Assembly: GCF_036226365.1 (NCBI RefSeq)
Contig: NZ_CP108462.1
Span: 868,001-932,000 of the forward strand
DNA length: 64,000 bases
Source of the DNA: Streptomyces sp. NBC_01262
GTDB lineage: Bacteria > Actinomycetota > Actinomycetes > Streptomycetales > Streptomycetaceae
Direction of reading: 5' to 3'
The translations under genes and the position numbers were made by a program. The notes under the pieces were generated by a model. It was not told the DNA's origin, ran no database searches, and saw only the letters and a list, made by a program, of their open reading frames with translations. Positions 8,324 through 16,602 of the stretch are shown piece by piece; position 1 is the first letter of the stretch; each line of letters starts with the position of its first letter.

Positions 8324-9303
8324 GCCCGTTCGATCTCACCCGCACCCTTGCCCCCGACGACACGGCCGCCGCCCTGCGCGCGGACGTGGCCGACGGTCTG
8401 ACCCGCGACCCCAAGGAGCTGCCGCCCAAGTGGTTCTACGACGCACACGGCAGTGAGCTGTTCGAGGAGATCACCCGGCTGCCCGAGTACTACCCGACCC
8501 GCGCCGAGCGCGAGATCCTCGGCGACCGCGCGGGCGAGATCGCGCAGGCCTCCCGGGCCCGCACCCTCGTGGAGCTCGGTTCCGGCTCGTCCGAGAAGAC
8601 CCGGCTGCTCATCGCCGCCCTGCGCGCGCTGGGCGACCCGCTGACGTACATCCCGGTGGACGTCAGCGAATCCGCCCTTGCGCAGGCCGGAAAAGCGCTG
8701 CTCGCCGACCACCCCGACCTCACCGTGCACGCCCTGATCGCCGACTTCCAGCACGGCCTCGCCCTGCCGCCGGCCCCCGGACCGCGCCTGGTGGCCTTCC
8801 TGGGCGGCACGATCGGCAATCTGGTGCCGGGCGAGCGGGCGGCGTTCCTTGCGTCGGTGCGGAGGATGCTGGCACCTGAAGATACGTTTCTGCTGGGCAC
8901 CGACCTGGTCAAGGACGAGGCCACGCTGGTTGCCGCGTACGACGACTCGCAGGGCGTCACCGCCGCCTTCAACAAGAACGTCCTGGCGGTCATCGACCGC
9001 GACCTGGGCGCCGACTTCGACCTCGCGGACTTCGACCACGTCGCCCTGTGGGACCGGGAGAACGAGTGGATCGAGATGCGGCTGCGCGCCCGCCGCTACC
9101 TCACGGTCAAGGTCCCCGCGCTCGACCTGACCGCCGACTTCGAGCCGGGCGAGGAGATGCGCACCGAGATCTCCGCGAAGTTCCGCGAGGCGGGCGTACG
9201 GGCCGAGCTGGCGGCGGCGGGACTGCGCCTGCGGCACTGGTGGACCGACCGCGAGGGCCGCTTCGCGCTGTCACTGGCATCGCCGGAGAAGTCGGCAAAC
9301 TAA
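8320..9303 (+). CDS. egtD: L-histidine N-alpha-methyltransferase EgtD
   Basis: The 327-residue SAM-dependent enzyme trimethylates histidine to hercynine, the first committed step of ergothioneine synthesis. The SAM site ELGSGSSEKT (85-94), WFYDAHGSELFEEIT and FLGGTIGNL are strongly conserved family segments. The GTG start overlaps the egtC stop (GTGA). No egtE (PLP C-S lyase) follows, so that last step must be supplied from elsewhere in the genome, as in many streptomycetes. Order and coupling (A-B-C-D) match the actinobacterial operon. Confidence 0.94.
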   Translation: MSPFDLTRTLAPDDTAAALRADVADGLTRDPKELPPKWFYDAHGSELFEEITRLPEYYPTRAEREILGDRAGEIAQASRARTLVELGSGSSEKTRLLIAALRALGDPLTYIPVDVSESALAQAGKALLADHPDLTVHALIADFQHGLALPPAPGPRLVAFLGGTIGNLVPGERAAFLASVRRMLAPEDTFLLGTDLVKDEATLVAAYDDSQGVTAAFNKNVLAVIDRDLGADFDLADFDHVALWDRENEWIEMRLRARRYLTVKVPALDLTADFEPGEEMRTEISAKFREAGVRAELAAAGLRLRHWWTDREGRFALSLASPEKSAN

Positions 9304-9323
9304 TTCACAAGTAAAACATCTGC

Positions 9324-9337
9324 TAACCTTCTGGGTA
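9324..9337 (+). promoter_or_regulatory. Leaderless promoter candidate for the FUSC gene
   Basis: TAACCT (9324-9329) ends 7 bases before the ATG at 9337, in a short AT-rich gap after egtD. No Shine-Dalgarno sequence precedes the ATG. A clear -35 is not seen at 16-18 bp. Confidence 0.4.
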
Positions 9338-11025
9338 TGAAGACGATGCCCGGAGGAGAATCAGCGGTCGGCGGCGGCGCGGGCGGCCCAGGGCAGGCCC
9401 TGAGGCTGGCCCGCTCCGCGCGCGGCGCCCTCGCCCTGCGCCCCGGCGCCGACATCTGGCACAAGCCCGCCCTCAGCGTCGTGATCACGCTCGCCCTCCC
9501 CGAGGTGGCGCTGCTGCTCGCGGGCCGTCTGGACCTGGCCTTCTATGTCACCGCCGGAGGCCTGTGCGCCCTGTACGCGCACGGGCAGCCGTACGCCGCC
9601 CGGGCCCGCACGCTGGCCTGGGTGGTGCTCGGCATGCTGCTGAGCACCGCCGTCGCGCTGACCACGGCCGCCCTGACCGACTCGACCGCCGTACGGGTCG
9701 CGGTGGCCGCGCTGCTGGCGGCGGTCCACAAGACGGTGTGCGACGCGACCCGCATCGGGCCGCCCGCCAACGTGATCTTCACCTTCGTGGCGGCCAGTGC
9801 CGCGTTCCTGCCGCAGCGGCTCGCCGACATCCCGGCCCATCTCGCGCTCGGGGCGCTCGGCGGCGCGATCGCCTGGCTGGTCTGCATGGCCCCGGCCCTC
9901 GTACGGCCGCACGGACCCGAGCGGATCGCCGTGGCCCGCGCCCTGGAGGCCACCGCCCGGCTGCTGCGCGCGAACGGCTCCCGCCACGACACCGCGGCCG
10001 CCGCCGACGCCGCCCGGCGCTCCCTGCGCATGGCGGGCCCGGGCCCCCACCTCACCGGCCTGGGGCTCCTGCTCATACGCGCCGAATCCGCCGCCGCGAA
10101 CCCGGCAGTCCACCGCGACCGGGCCGAGCGCTTCCGCGAGTGGGCGCACGACCTGCGCAAGGGGCGTTCGCTGCCGGAAACCGGCCCTGCGCATGCCGCC
10201 GAAGCCCCCGAGCCGACCGGTGCCGACACCGGCACGGAAGCGCGGGCCGCCTCCGGTCCGCGGGCCGCGCTACGGGCCTTCGCACCGGACTCACCGCTGC
10301 TTCCGGTCGCCGCGCGGGTCGCGCTGGGCGGGGCGCTCGCCGGGTGGGCGTCGATGGCACTGGGCGTGGACCGCCCGTACTGGGCCGTGGTCACCGCCAC
10401 CGCGGTCTTCGCCGCCAACACCACGATGTCCTGGCACCGGGGCCTGCAGCGCGCCCTCGGCAACCTCCTCGGGGTGCTGCTGTTCACCGCGCTCGTGCCG
10501 CTGACCAGCACGGGCCGGGCGGCCCTGGTGGCCGTCGCCCTGGCCTGCCAGTTCGCCACGGAGGCGACCATCGCCCGGAACTACTGGCTGGGCAGCCTCT
10601 TCGTCACGCCGATGGCCATGATCATGGTCCAGTTCGCCGGCGCCGAACCCGCCCGGCAGCTGATCACCGACCGCTGGCTCGACACCTGCGTCGGCGTCGC
10701 CGCCGGCCTGCTGGTCTGCTTCCTCGTCCCGAACCGCCGCGCCGCCGGCCGGGTCGAAACCGCCCTCGCGCATGTCGACGCCGCCGTCACCGCTCCCGTC
10801 CCCTCCCGGGAGCGGCTCGCCGTCACCCTCCTGGAGCTGCGCGAGGCCGCCGACACCGCCGGCGGCGAGTGGTGGAGCGCGGCCCTCCCGCAGGAGCGGA
10901 TCGCCGCCGCCGAGCTGCGCGGGCACCGGACCCTGGCCGCGCTGACCGTGCCGTCCGCACCGGCCGCGACAACGGCCGCCGCACGGGTCGTCGCACGGGC
11001 CTCCTCGCCGGGCCCGGCACAGTGA
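9337..11025 (+). CDS. FUSC-family membrane protein (aromatic-acid exporter-like)
   Basis: The 562-residue protein has two blocks of membrane helices (about residues 45-190 and 320-455) separated by a soluble segment, the usual fusaric-acid-resistance/YccS plan. The C-terminal block contains the FUSC repeat RPYWAVVTATAVFAANTTMSW...RALGNLLGVLL. Family members are thought to export aromatic acids or other small amphiphiles, though few have been tested. The start is probably leaderless. A MarR gene follows 55 nt downstream on the same strand, suggesting a substrate-responsive pair. It is unrelated in function to the egt operon before it. Confidence 0.8.
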   Translation: MKTMPGGESAVGGGAGGPGQALRLARSARGALALRPGADIWHKPALSVVITLALPEVALLLAGRLDLAFYVTAGGLCALYAHGQPYAARARTLAWVVLGMLLSTAVALTTAALTDSTAVRVAVAALLAAVHKTVCDATRIGPPANVIFTFVAASAAFLPQRLADIPAHLALGALGGAIAWLVCMAPALVRPHGPERIAVARALEATARLLRANGSRHDTAAAADAARRSLRMAGPGPHLTGLGLLLIRAESAAANPAVHRDRAERFREWAHDLRKGRSLPETGPAHAAEAPEPTGADTGTEARAASGPRAALRAFAPDSPLLPVAARVALGGALAGWASMALGVDRPYWAVVTATAVFAANTTMSWHRGLQRALGNLLGVLLFTALVPLTSTGRAALVAVALACQFATEATIARNYWLGSLFVTPMAMIMVQFAGAEPARQLITDRWLDTCVGVAAGLLVCFLVPNRRAAGRVETALAHVDAAVTAPVPSRERLAVTLLELREAADTAGGEWWSAALPQERIAAAELRGHRTLAALTVPSAPAATTAAARVVARASSPGPAQ

Positions 11026-11080
11026 TGGCGCGTACGATCAAGCACTCGCGGGGAGCGTGGGAAAGGGAAGGGATCGACGC

Positions 11081-11629
11081 ATGGAGGACGCGGCACACGC
11101 CGCAGGCGCGGCAGGCGCCACGGGCGCCGAGGACGCCGTCGCGTCCGTGCTGCGCCAATGGCAGCAGGGGCACCCCGGCCTGGACTTCGCCCCGGTGGCC
11201 GTCATCGGACGGCTCAACCGCTGCACCTCCCTGCTCCAGCAGGTCGCGGACGCCCCGCTGGGCCGCGAGGGCCTGACCCGGCCGGAGTACGAGATCCTCT
11301 GCGCCCTCAGCCGGGTCGGCGGTGAGCTCACGCCCGGCCGCCTCACCCGCGAGACCTTCGCCTCCGGCGCAGCCGTCACCAAGCGGATCAAGCAGCTCGA
11401 AGAGCGCGGCCTCGTCTCCCGCCGCCCCGACAGCCGCGACCGCCGCGTCTCCCACCTCTCCCTCACCCCCACCGGCCGCGAGCTCGTCGACCGCCTCCTC
11501 CCCGAGCAGCTCGACTACGAGACGGCCCTGCTGTCCGGCCTCCCCGCCGACCGCCGCCAGGACCTCGCCGCGATCCTCGCCGACCTCCTGCTGCTCCTCG
11601 AAGGCCGCCTCGGCAGCCTCCCCGGCTGA
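11081..11629 (+). CDS. MarR-family transcriptional regulator
   Basis: The ATG at 11081 (182 residues) is preferred because GGGAAAGGGAAGGG lies just upstream; a GTG at 11057 in the same frame would add eight residues across that site. The winged helix runs about 75-145, with the recognition helix ETFASGAAVTKRIKQLEERG and the wing SRRPDSRDRRVSHLSLT. A possible -10 TACGAT (11033-11038) gives it its own promoter. The long N-terminus with HPGLDFAPVAVIGRLNR is typical of one MarR subgroup. It may regulate the adjacent FUSC exporter; the effector is unknown. Confidence 0.85.
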   Translation: MEDAAHAAGAAGATGAEDAVASVLRQWQQGHPGLDFAPVAVIGRLNRCTSLLQQVADAPLGREGLTRPEYEILCALSRVGGELTPGRLTRETFASGAAVTKRIKQLEERGLVSRRPDSRDRRVSHLSLTPTGRELVDRLLPEQLDYETALLSGLPADRRQDLAAILADLLLLLEGRLGSLPG

Positions 11630-11737
11630 GGCCCGCCGGGCAGCACCGCGAGCACCCCCGAAGCCTGGGTTTCAGCCAGCGCACATCTCCGCGCTCCGTG
11701 ATGGTCATGCCAAGGCAAGCGCGTGGCGGAAGACATA

Positions 11738-11756
11738 GGGGTGTCACCGTCACCCC
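11738..11756. promoter_or_regulatory. Inverted repeat upstream of the olsB-like gene
   Basis: GGGGTG (11738-11743) and CACCCC (11751-11756) flank a 7-nt spacer, ending 19 bp before the olsB-like ATG. A -10-like ATAGGG overlaps the left arm. It is a candidate operator or short leader hairpin. Confidence 0.35.
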
Positions 11757-11775
11757 GCCCCACGGGAAGTCAGCC

Positions 11776-12567
11776 ATGACCGCTGCTCATGACCTCGCCA
11801 GCCCACTTCTCACCCACAACCGCCCGAGCTACTCGGTCAGCCTCGCCAAGGACGAGGCCGAGGTGCGGGCCGCGCAGTTCCTCCGCCACCAGGTGTTCGC
11901 CGGGGAGATGGGCGCGGTGCTCGACACCCCCGTACCCGGCCTGGACATCGACGCGCTGGACGCGTACTGCGACCACCTGCTCGTGACCGACGACAGCACC
12001 GGCATGGTGGTCGGCACCTACCGGCTGCTGTCCCCGGCCAACGCCCGCCGGGCGGGCCGGACGTACTCGGAGTCGGAGTTCGACCTGGGCCGCCTCGCCG
12101 GGATTCGGGACGACGTCGTCGAGGTGGGCCGCTCGTGCGTGCACCCGGCGCACCGGGACGGGGCGGTGGTGGCGCTCATGTGGGGCGGCATCGTCCGCTA
12201 TCTGGCCGGGACGGGCCACGGCTGGGTCGCGGGCTGCTGCTCGGTGCCGCTGGCCGACGGCGGGGCGACGGCCGCGGGGGTCTGGGACCGGGTGTCGGAC
12301 AAGCACCTGGCGCCGGAGGAGTACCGGGTCACCCCGCACCGCCCGTGGGACCCGGAGGGCATCCAGCGGGCCGCCCGTACGCCGCTGCCTGCGCTGCTGC
12401 GCGGGTATCTGCGGCTGGGCGCGTGGGTGTGCGGCGAGCCGGCGTACGACCCGGACTTCGGGGTGGCGGACCTGTTCGTGCTGCTGTCCCTGGAGCGGAC
12501 CGACGCGCGCTACCTGCGGCACTTCGGATCGCTCGGCGCCCTCGGCCCCTCCGGCCCGGCCGCCTGA
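11776..12567 (+). CDS. GNAT-type N-acyltransferase (OlsB-like ornithine acyltransferase)
   Basis: The 263-residue protein matches the OlsB/hemolysin-like GNAT group: the entry YSVSLAKDEAEVRAAQFLRHQVFAGEMGA, the acidic stretch LDIDALDAYCDHLLV, and VEVGRSCVHPAHRDG, which forms the acyl-binding strand. OlsB transfers a 3-hydroxyacyl chain from ACP to ornithine, giving lyso-ornithine lipid. The ATG at 11776 is chosen for the GGGAAG ribosome-binding site and the family N-terminus; the frame is open upstream. It overlaps the following plsC-like gene by 1 nt (TGATG), the classic olsB-olsA pairing, which supports ornithine-lipid synthesis over a role in another lipid. Confidence 0.82.
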   Translation: MTAAHDLASPLLTHNRPSYSVSLAKDEAEVRAAQFLRHQVFAGEMGAVLDTPVPGLDIDALDAYCDHLLVTDDSTGMVVGTYRLLSPANARRAGRTYSESEFDLGRLAGIRDDVVEVGRSCVHPAHRDGAVVALMWGGIVRYLAGTGHGWVAGCCSVPLADGGATAAGVWDRVSDKHLAPEEYRVTPHRPWDPEGIQRAARTPLPALLRGYLRLGAWVCGEPAYDPDFGVADLFVLLSLERTDARYLRHFGSLGALGPSGPAA

Positions 12568-13376
12568 TGTCCGCCGCCTGGTGGTCGCCGGTCGCACCCT
12601 GCACCCCGCAGGCGTGTATGACCGGCGAGACGCCCTGCGTCGGGCCGGGGCGGCGGCTGCTGCGGTACGCGGCCGGGCTGGCGGTGTTCTGTGCCGGGCT
12701 CGCGTTCGCGGTGCCGGACGGGCCGTGGTGGGGACCGGCCCGGCGGGACGGGATGGTCCGGCGCTGGCTGCGGGCGCTGGCCAGGGCCCTGGGGGTGCGG
12801 ATGGTCGCCCCGGCGATGCCGCCGCGCTCGCCGGGCGGGGCGCTGGTGGTGTCCAACCATGTCTCCTGGCTGGACATCCTCGTGGTCGGCGCCGTCTCCC
12901 CGGGGAGCCGGATGCTGGCCAAGAGCGATGTGGCGGGGTGGCCGGTGGTCGGCCCGGTCGCGGTCCGCAGCGGCACGCTGTTCATCGACCGCGAGCGGAT
13001 CAGGGCGCTGCCGGACACGGTCGCCGAGATCGCCGGGGCGCTGCGCGGCGGCGCGACGGTGGTGGCCTTCCCGGAGGGCAGCACCTGGTGCGGCCGGGAG
13101 GAGGGCCGTTTCCGGCCCGCCGTGTTCCAGGCCGCGCTGGACGCGGGCGTGCCCGTCCGCCCCGTGTCGATCCGCTACCGCCTGGCGGGCGGGGAGCCCA
13201 CGACCGCCCCCGCGTTCGTCGGGGACGACACCCTGCTGGCGTCGATACGCCGGGTGGTGGCCGCGCGCGGCCTCACCGCCGAGGTGACGGTCGATCAGGA
13301 GATACCGGCCGGTGCCCACGCCGACCGGCGTGCTCTGGCCGGCGCGGTCAGGCGTGCGCCGGCACCTCGTCCTTGA
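12567..13376 (+). CDS. 1-acyl-glycerol-3-phosphate acyltransferase family protein (OlsA-like)
   Basis: The 269-residue PlsC-family protein has an N-terminal hydrophobic segment (about 33-50), the catalytic H98-x4-D103 in NHVSWLD, and the acceptor motif FPEGS (168-172). Alone it would be called a lysophosphatidic-acid acyltransferase. Its overlap with the olsB-like gene suggests the OlsA reaction, O-acylation of lyso-ornithine lipid. These phosphate-free lipids help membranes under phosphate limitation. The C-terminal 28 nt overlap the convergent DUF1059 gene. Confidence 0.83.
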   Translation: MSAAWWSPVAPCTPQACMTGETPCVGPGRRLLRYAAGLAVFCAGLAFAVPDGPWWGPARRDGMVRRWLRALARALGVRMVAPAMPPRSPGGALVVSNHVSWLDILVVGAVSPGSRMLAKSDVAGWPVVGPVAVRSGTLFIDRERIRALPDTVAEIAGALRGGATVVAFPEGSTWCGREEGRFRPAVFQAALDAGVPVRPVSIRYRLAGGEPTTAPAFVGDDTLLASIRRVVAARGLTAEVTVDQEIPAGAHADRRALAGAVRRAPAPRP

Positions 13377-13539
13377 GGTCCTCCCGGATCATCCTGCGCA
13401 GCTCCGCGTTGTCCTCGTGCTCGTGCACGGAGACAGCGTGCTCGGCCGCCGCGCGGACGACTTCCTCTTCCTCACCACTGATGGTGAGAGTGCAGCCCGA
13501 GACACTCGGGTGGTCCCGGCAGTCAACGACCTTGCGCAT
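13348..13539 (-). CDS. DUF1059-family small protein
   Basis: The 63-residue protein has the family pattern MRKVVDCRDHPSVSGCTLTISG, with two cysteines 9 residues apart, followed by an acidic helix rich in E and H. AGGAGG lies 7 nt before the ATG. The function of DUF1059 is not known; the Cys/His content would allow metal binding. The start lies 9 nt after the membrane-protein gene upstream, so the two are probably co-transcribed. The 3' end overlaps plsC on the other strand. Confidence 0.8.
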   Translation of the reverse strand: MRKVVDCRDHPSVSGCTLTISGEEEEVVRAAAEHAVSVHEHEDNAELRRMIREDLKDEVPAHA

Positions 13540-13548
13540 GACAGCCTC

Positions 13549-14175
13549 CTAGATCGGGACTTGTCCGCCCATTCTATCCCTCACCCACCACAGCATCATG
13601 ACGCTGACGACCGCCGCGAAGGCGCACCACGTGGAGATGAACTCCAGCCGCCACAGCGCCGCGCACAGCGCCGCCCCCACCGCCACCACCACCCCCAGCA
13701 ACCGCAGCACACGGTCACCGCTGACCAGCAACGAGCCCACGGTGGCCAGCAGATATCCGGTGATCAGCAGCGGCGCCCCCGGGAGGCCGAGCCCGTAGCC
13801 CAGCGTGTGCCCCCGCACCTGCGCAGTCACCGGCTCGTACGCGAGCCCCGCACCCAGACCCACGGCGGTCGCGACGCCCACCGCGAGCAGCGGCGCCACC
13901 CTTCGGCGCACCGGAGGGCGTACGGCGAGCAGCACGCCGAGCGGCACCAGCACCGGCAGCACCGGAAGCGCGATGACGGCCCAGGCGATGCGGGCGGACA
14001 CCGCGCCGGACGGGTCGCGCCACACCACCGACTCGATCATCTGATGTACGCCGAGCAGCAGCGGAAGCGCCGCGAGCGGCAGATCACGGACCCGGCGCAC
14101 ATGCGCGACGCAGACCACACCCACGGCCGCGACGGCGCCGCCTGCGGCGAGGTCCGCGGTGGCGCTCCAGCACAT
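13549..14175 (-). CDS. Integral membrane protein, DUF6629-like
   Basis: Starting at the ATG at 14175, the 208-residue protein begins MCWSATADLAAG, the N-terminus I recognise for this actinobacterial family; the frame is open further upstream without a better start. Six or seven hydrophobic segments fill the length, with LLLGVHQMIESVVWR in the second helix. The function is unknown. GGACGG precedes the start. It is followed by the DUF1059 gene. Confidence 0.75.
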   Translation of the reverse strand: MCWSATADLAAGGAVAAVGVVCVAHVRRVRDLPLAALPLLLGVHQMIESVVWRDPSGAVSARIAWAVIALPVLPVLVPLGVLLAVRPPVRRRVAPLLAVGVATAVGLGAGLAYEPVTAQVRGHTLGYGLGLPGAPLLITGYLLATVGSLLVSGDRVLRLLGVVVAVGAALCAALWRLEFISTWCAFAAVVSVMMLWWVRDRMGGQVPI

Positions 14176-14278
14176 GAGATTCCGTCCACCCGTCGCAAAC
14201 CGCATGCAACCGTACGACTCGGCCAAATGTCTCATACAGTGACTGAAGAAAGTCCCCGACGCTCACAAGGGGCACACC

Positions 14279-14791
14279 ATGCACACCCGCACCCGCCTAC
14301 GTCTCACGGCAGCCGCCGCGAGCACGCTGCTCATCGCCGGCGCCGTCGCGTCCACCGCCGCCTCCGCCGCTCCGGCGGCCCAGGCCGCGCCCGCGACCGC
14401 CCTGGTCACCAACGCCCGGATCGCCGGGCACTGCACCTTCGACCGGATCGTCATCGACGTGAAGGGCTCCCTGCCGCCGACCACCGTCAAACGCGTCAGC
14501 GTCCTGCGCTACGACGCCTCCGGCAAGAAGGTCCCGCTCGCGGGCAAACGGTTCCTGGAGATCAAGCTCTCCCCCGCGGCCGCCCACAACGCCGCGGGCA
14601 AGAACGTCTACAAGGGCCCGCGCCTGACCAGGCCCAATCTGCCGAAGCTCAAGGGCTTCGCGCTGACCGGCGACTTCGAGGGTGTCGTCACCTTCGGCGC
14701 CGCGTTCAACAGCAGGCCGGACTACACCACGAAGCGACTGCACAACCCCGAGCGCTTCGTGCTGGACATCTCCCACCGGAACACGTGCTGA
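14279..14791 (+). CDS. Secreted AMIN-like domain protein
   Basis: The 170-residue protein has a signal peptide (MHTRTRLRLTAAAASTLLIAGAVAS, cleaved near ASAAPA) and a mature domain of about 130 residues. FDRIVIDVKGSLP near the start and RFVLDISHR at the end are typical AMIN-like strands, a fold associated with cell-wall or envelope localisation. Two cysteines, in AGHCTFDR and at the C-terminus, could form a disulfide. AAGGGG precedes the ATG. The role is unknown, probably a surface or exported protein. It faces the SCO4226-like gene 18 nt downstream. Confidence 0.7.
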   Translation: MHTRTRLRLTAAAASTLLIAGAVASTAASAAPAAQAAPATALVTNARIAGHCTFDRIVIDVKGSLPPTTVKRVSVLRYDASGKKVPLAGKRFLEIKLSPAAAHNAAGKNVYKGPRLTRPNLPKLKGFALTGDFEGVVTFGAAFNSRPDYTTKRLHNPERFVLDISHRNTC

Positions 14792-14809
14792 CGGGCTGCC
14801 GGACAGGTC

Positions 14810-15058
14810 CTACACGCTGACCGGCACCGGATGGACCTCGTCGGCGCGGTGTCCCGCCTTGTCGTGGACCCGCTGGACCGCTGCCGCCGACGGGGCCGAG
14901 GACAGGCAGTAGACCGTCCCGGACTCGGGGTCCGCCCAGGCGCGCTCGAAGTGGACGCCTTCCTCGCCCTCAACGGCGAGGTCGGCCCGATGGGCCTCCA
15001 TTAGCCCTTCCGCGGTGATGCCCTTCATCCCGTGGTGAACATCCATGAACTGGGCCAT
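14810..15058 (-). CDS. SCO4226-family nickel-binding protein (DUF4242)
   Basis: The 82-residue protein starts at the ATG at 15058 after AAGGAGG. MAQFMDVHHGMKGITAEGL and HFERAWADPESGTVYCLS closely follow the S. coelicolor SCO4226 sequence as I recall it, a ferredoxin-like fold that binds nickel through its histidines. The conserved HH pair is at residues 8-9. Its physiological role is not established. It is divergent from a cupin gene across a 124-bp spacer with a striking palindrome. Confidence 0.85.
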   Translation of the reverse strand: MAQFMDVHHGMKGITAEGLMEAHRADLAVEGEEGVHFERAWADPESGTVYCLSSAPSAAAVQRVHDKAGHRADEVHPVPVSV

Positions 15059-15131
15059 GGTTTCCGCACCTCCTTGGGAATCCCTGCGCGCGCATTCCAC
15101 CTGTCCATGCTGCCCCCAGCAGGAGCATTAT

Positions 15132-15151
15132 GGAAATAGGCCAATATTTCC
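15132..15151. promoter_or_regulatory. AT-rich palindrome between the SCO4226-like and cupin genes
   Basis: GGAAATA (15132-15138) and TATTTCC (15145-15151) are perfect 7-bp arms around GGCCAA. The site stands out in a GC-rich spacer that serves two divergent genes, so it is a good operator candidate. No regulator is adjacent. Confidence 0.55.
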
Positions 15152-15182
15152 GTCACTCATACCAGGACGGAGCGGATCCTCC

Positions 15183-15542
15183 ATGATCGAAGTCAAGAAC
15201 ACCGGCAAGCCCGACGAACGCCGCGACTTCCCCCGTGGCCACCTCGACGTACTCGACCTCACGGGACTCAACTTCGGCGTCGCCACCTTCGACCCCGGCT
15301 GGCGCTGGTCGGAGTCGCTGCGCGAACTGGCCGGCACCGACAGCTGCCAGACGCACCACAACGGCTATGTCCTGCAAGGACATCTGCGCATCCGCATGGA
15401 CGACGGCGAGGAGGCCGACGTCGGGCCGGGTGACGTGTTCGTGGTCCCACCCGGGCACGACGCCTGGGTCGTCGGTGACGAGCAGGTCATGGTCTTCGAC
15501 TTCGCCGGTGGCATGGCGGAGTACGCGAAGGCGAAAGGGTAA
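15183..15542 (+). CDS. Cupin-domain protein
   Basis: The 119-residue single-domain cupin starts at the ATG at 15183, after GGACGGAG. Cupin motif 1 is degenerate (SCQTHHNGYVLQGHLRI), keeping two histidines; motif 2 reads VGPGDVFVVPPGHDAWVVGD. The mix of histidines suggests a bound metal ion, but substrate and reaction cannot be read from it. It has no DNA-binding domain. A strong terminator follows. Confidence 0.8.
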   Translation: MIEVKNTGKPDERRDFPRGHLDVLDLTGLNFGVATFDPGWRWSESLRELAGTDSCQTHHNGYVLQGHLRIRMDDGEEADVGPGDVFVVPPGHDAWVVGDEQVMVFDFAGGMAEYAKAKG

Positions 15543-15564
15543 ACGGGGAGAACGGGTTGACGCT

Positions 15565-15605
15565 TGCCCGGGTGCGGGACACCACCGGTGTCCCGCACCC
15601 GGGCA
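15565..15605 (+). terminator. Strong 19-bp terminator hairpin
   Basis: The arms at 15565-15583 and 15587-15605 are perfectly complementary over 19 bp with a 3-nt loop (ACC). It begins 22 nt after the cupin stop. No U-tract is seen, but the stem is exceptionally stable. Confidence 0.85.
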
Positions 15606-15651
15606 TGTGCGCGCAGATAAGCGCACGCGCACAGACAATGCACAGGCCCCC

Positions 15652-15719
15652 TTGCTGATCACCTCTCGAGTCATGACAATGTCCATGACAACAACCGAAA
15701 GATCTTCGGTCTCGAGAGG
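15652..15719 (+). promoter_or_regulatory. Protease promoter with nested inverted repeats reaching the RBS
   Basis: TTGCTG (15652-15657) and GACAAT (15675-15680), 17 bp apart, make a plausible promoter. CCTCTCGAG (15662-15670) in the spacer and CTCGAGAGG (15711-15719) at the ribosome-binding site are perfect 9-bp arms. Inside is a second palindrome, ACCGAA-AGATC-TTCGGT (15694-15710), which would be a hairpin in the leader. Catabolite, protein-level or developmental control is possible. Confidence 0.5.
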
Positions 15720-15728
15720 ACCCCCCAC

Positions 15729-16586
15729 ATGAACAAACCTCTCCTCGGCGTGCTCGCGGCCATTCTTGCGGGCGTCGCCTCGATAGCGGGCCTCACCGCC
15801 GCCCCCGCCTCGGCCACGAGCCGTACGGCCGAGGCGGCCCCGCAGGTGCAGGCCACGGTGAACTTCGCCGGCACGGTCGCGCTGAGCAACTGTTCCGGCT
15901 CGGTCATCAAGTTCCCCAGCTCCGCGTCCACCGACCCGGCGCTGGTCATGTCCAACGGCCACTGCCTCACCAGCGGCTTCCTGGACCCGGGCGAGGTCCT
16001 GGTCAACGCCTCGTCCACCCGCGCCTTCACCCTGCTCAGCTCCACGGGCTCGAGCGTCGGCACCCTGCGCGCCACCAAGCTCGCGTACGCGACCATGACC
16101 GACACCGATGTGTCGATCTACCAGCTCAACCGGACGTACGCCCAGATCCTGTCGACGTACGGGATCTCGCCGCTCGTGATGTCCACCACCCACCCCGTGG
16201 CGGGCACCGCCATCAAGGTGGTCTCCGGCTACTGGAAGACCATCTACTCGTGCAACATCGACGGATTCGTCTACCGCCTCAAGGAGGGCGACTGGACCTG
16301 GAAGGACTCGGTCCGGTACACCTCCGCCTGCCAGACCATCGGCGGCACCTCGGGCTCACCGGTGATCGACGCGAGCACCGGCCAGGTGGTCGCGATCAAC
16401 AACACGGGCAACGAGAGCGGTGAGACCTGCACCGTCGACAACCCGTGCGAGGTCTCCGAGGACGGCACGGTCACCGTCCGCGAGGGCATCAACTACGCCG
16501 AGGAGACGTACGGGATCGCCGCGTGCTTCACCACCGGCAACCAGGTCAACCTGGCCCTGAGCGGCTGCACGCTGCCCAAGCCGTAA
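15729..16586 (+). CDS. Secreted chymotrypsin-fold serine protease (S1 family)
   Basis: The 285-residue precursor has a signal peptide ending near APASA (residue 29). The catalytic triad is recognisable as His78 (SNGHCL), Asp127 (DTDVSI) and Ser208 (GGTSGSP), with paired cysteines around the His and Ser loops. The GTSGSP loop departs from GDSGGP, as in several bacterial secreted proteases. The protein would act outside the cell. There is no large propeptide. GAGAGGA precedes the ATG. It ends 16 nt before a convergent ligase gene, with no clear hairpin between. Confidence 0.85.
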   Translation: MNKPLLGVLAAILAGVASIAGLTAAPASATSRTAEAAPQVQATVNFAGTVALSNCSGSVIKFPSSASTDPALVMSNGHCLTSGFLDPGEVLVNASSTRAFTLLSSTGSSVGTLRATKLAYATMTDTDVSIYQLNRTYAQILSTYGISPLVMSTTHPVAGTAIKVVSGYWKTIYSCNIDGFVYRLKEGDWTWKDSVRYTSACQTIGGTSGSPVIDASTGQVVAINNTGNESGETCTVDNPCEVSEDGTVTVREGINYAEETYGIAACFTTGNQVNLALSGCTLPKP

Positions 16587-16602
16587 GGCCGTAAAGACCC
16601 CC

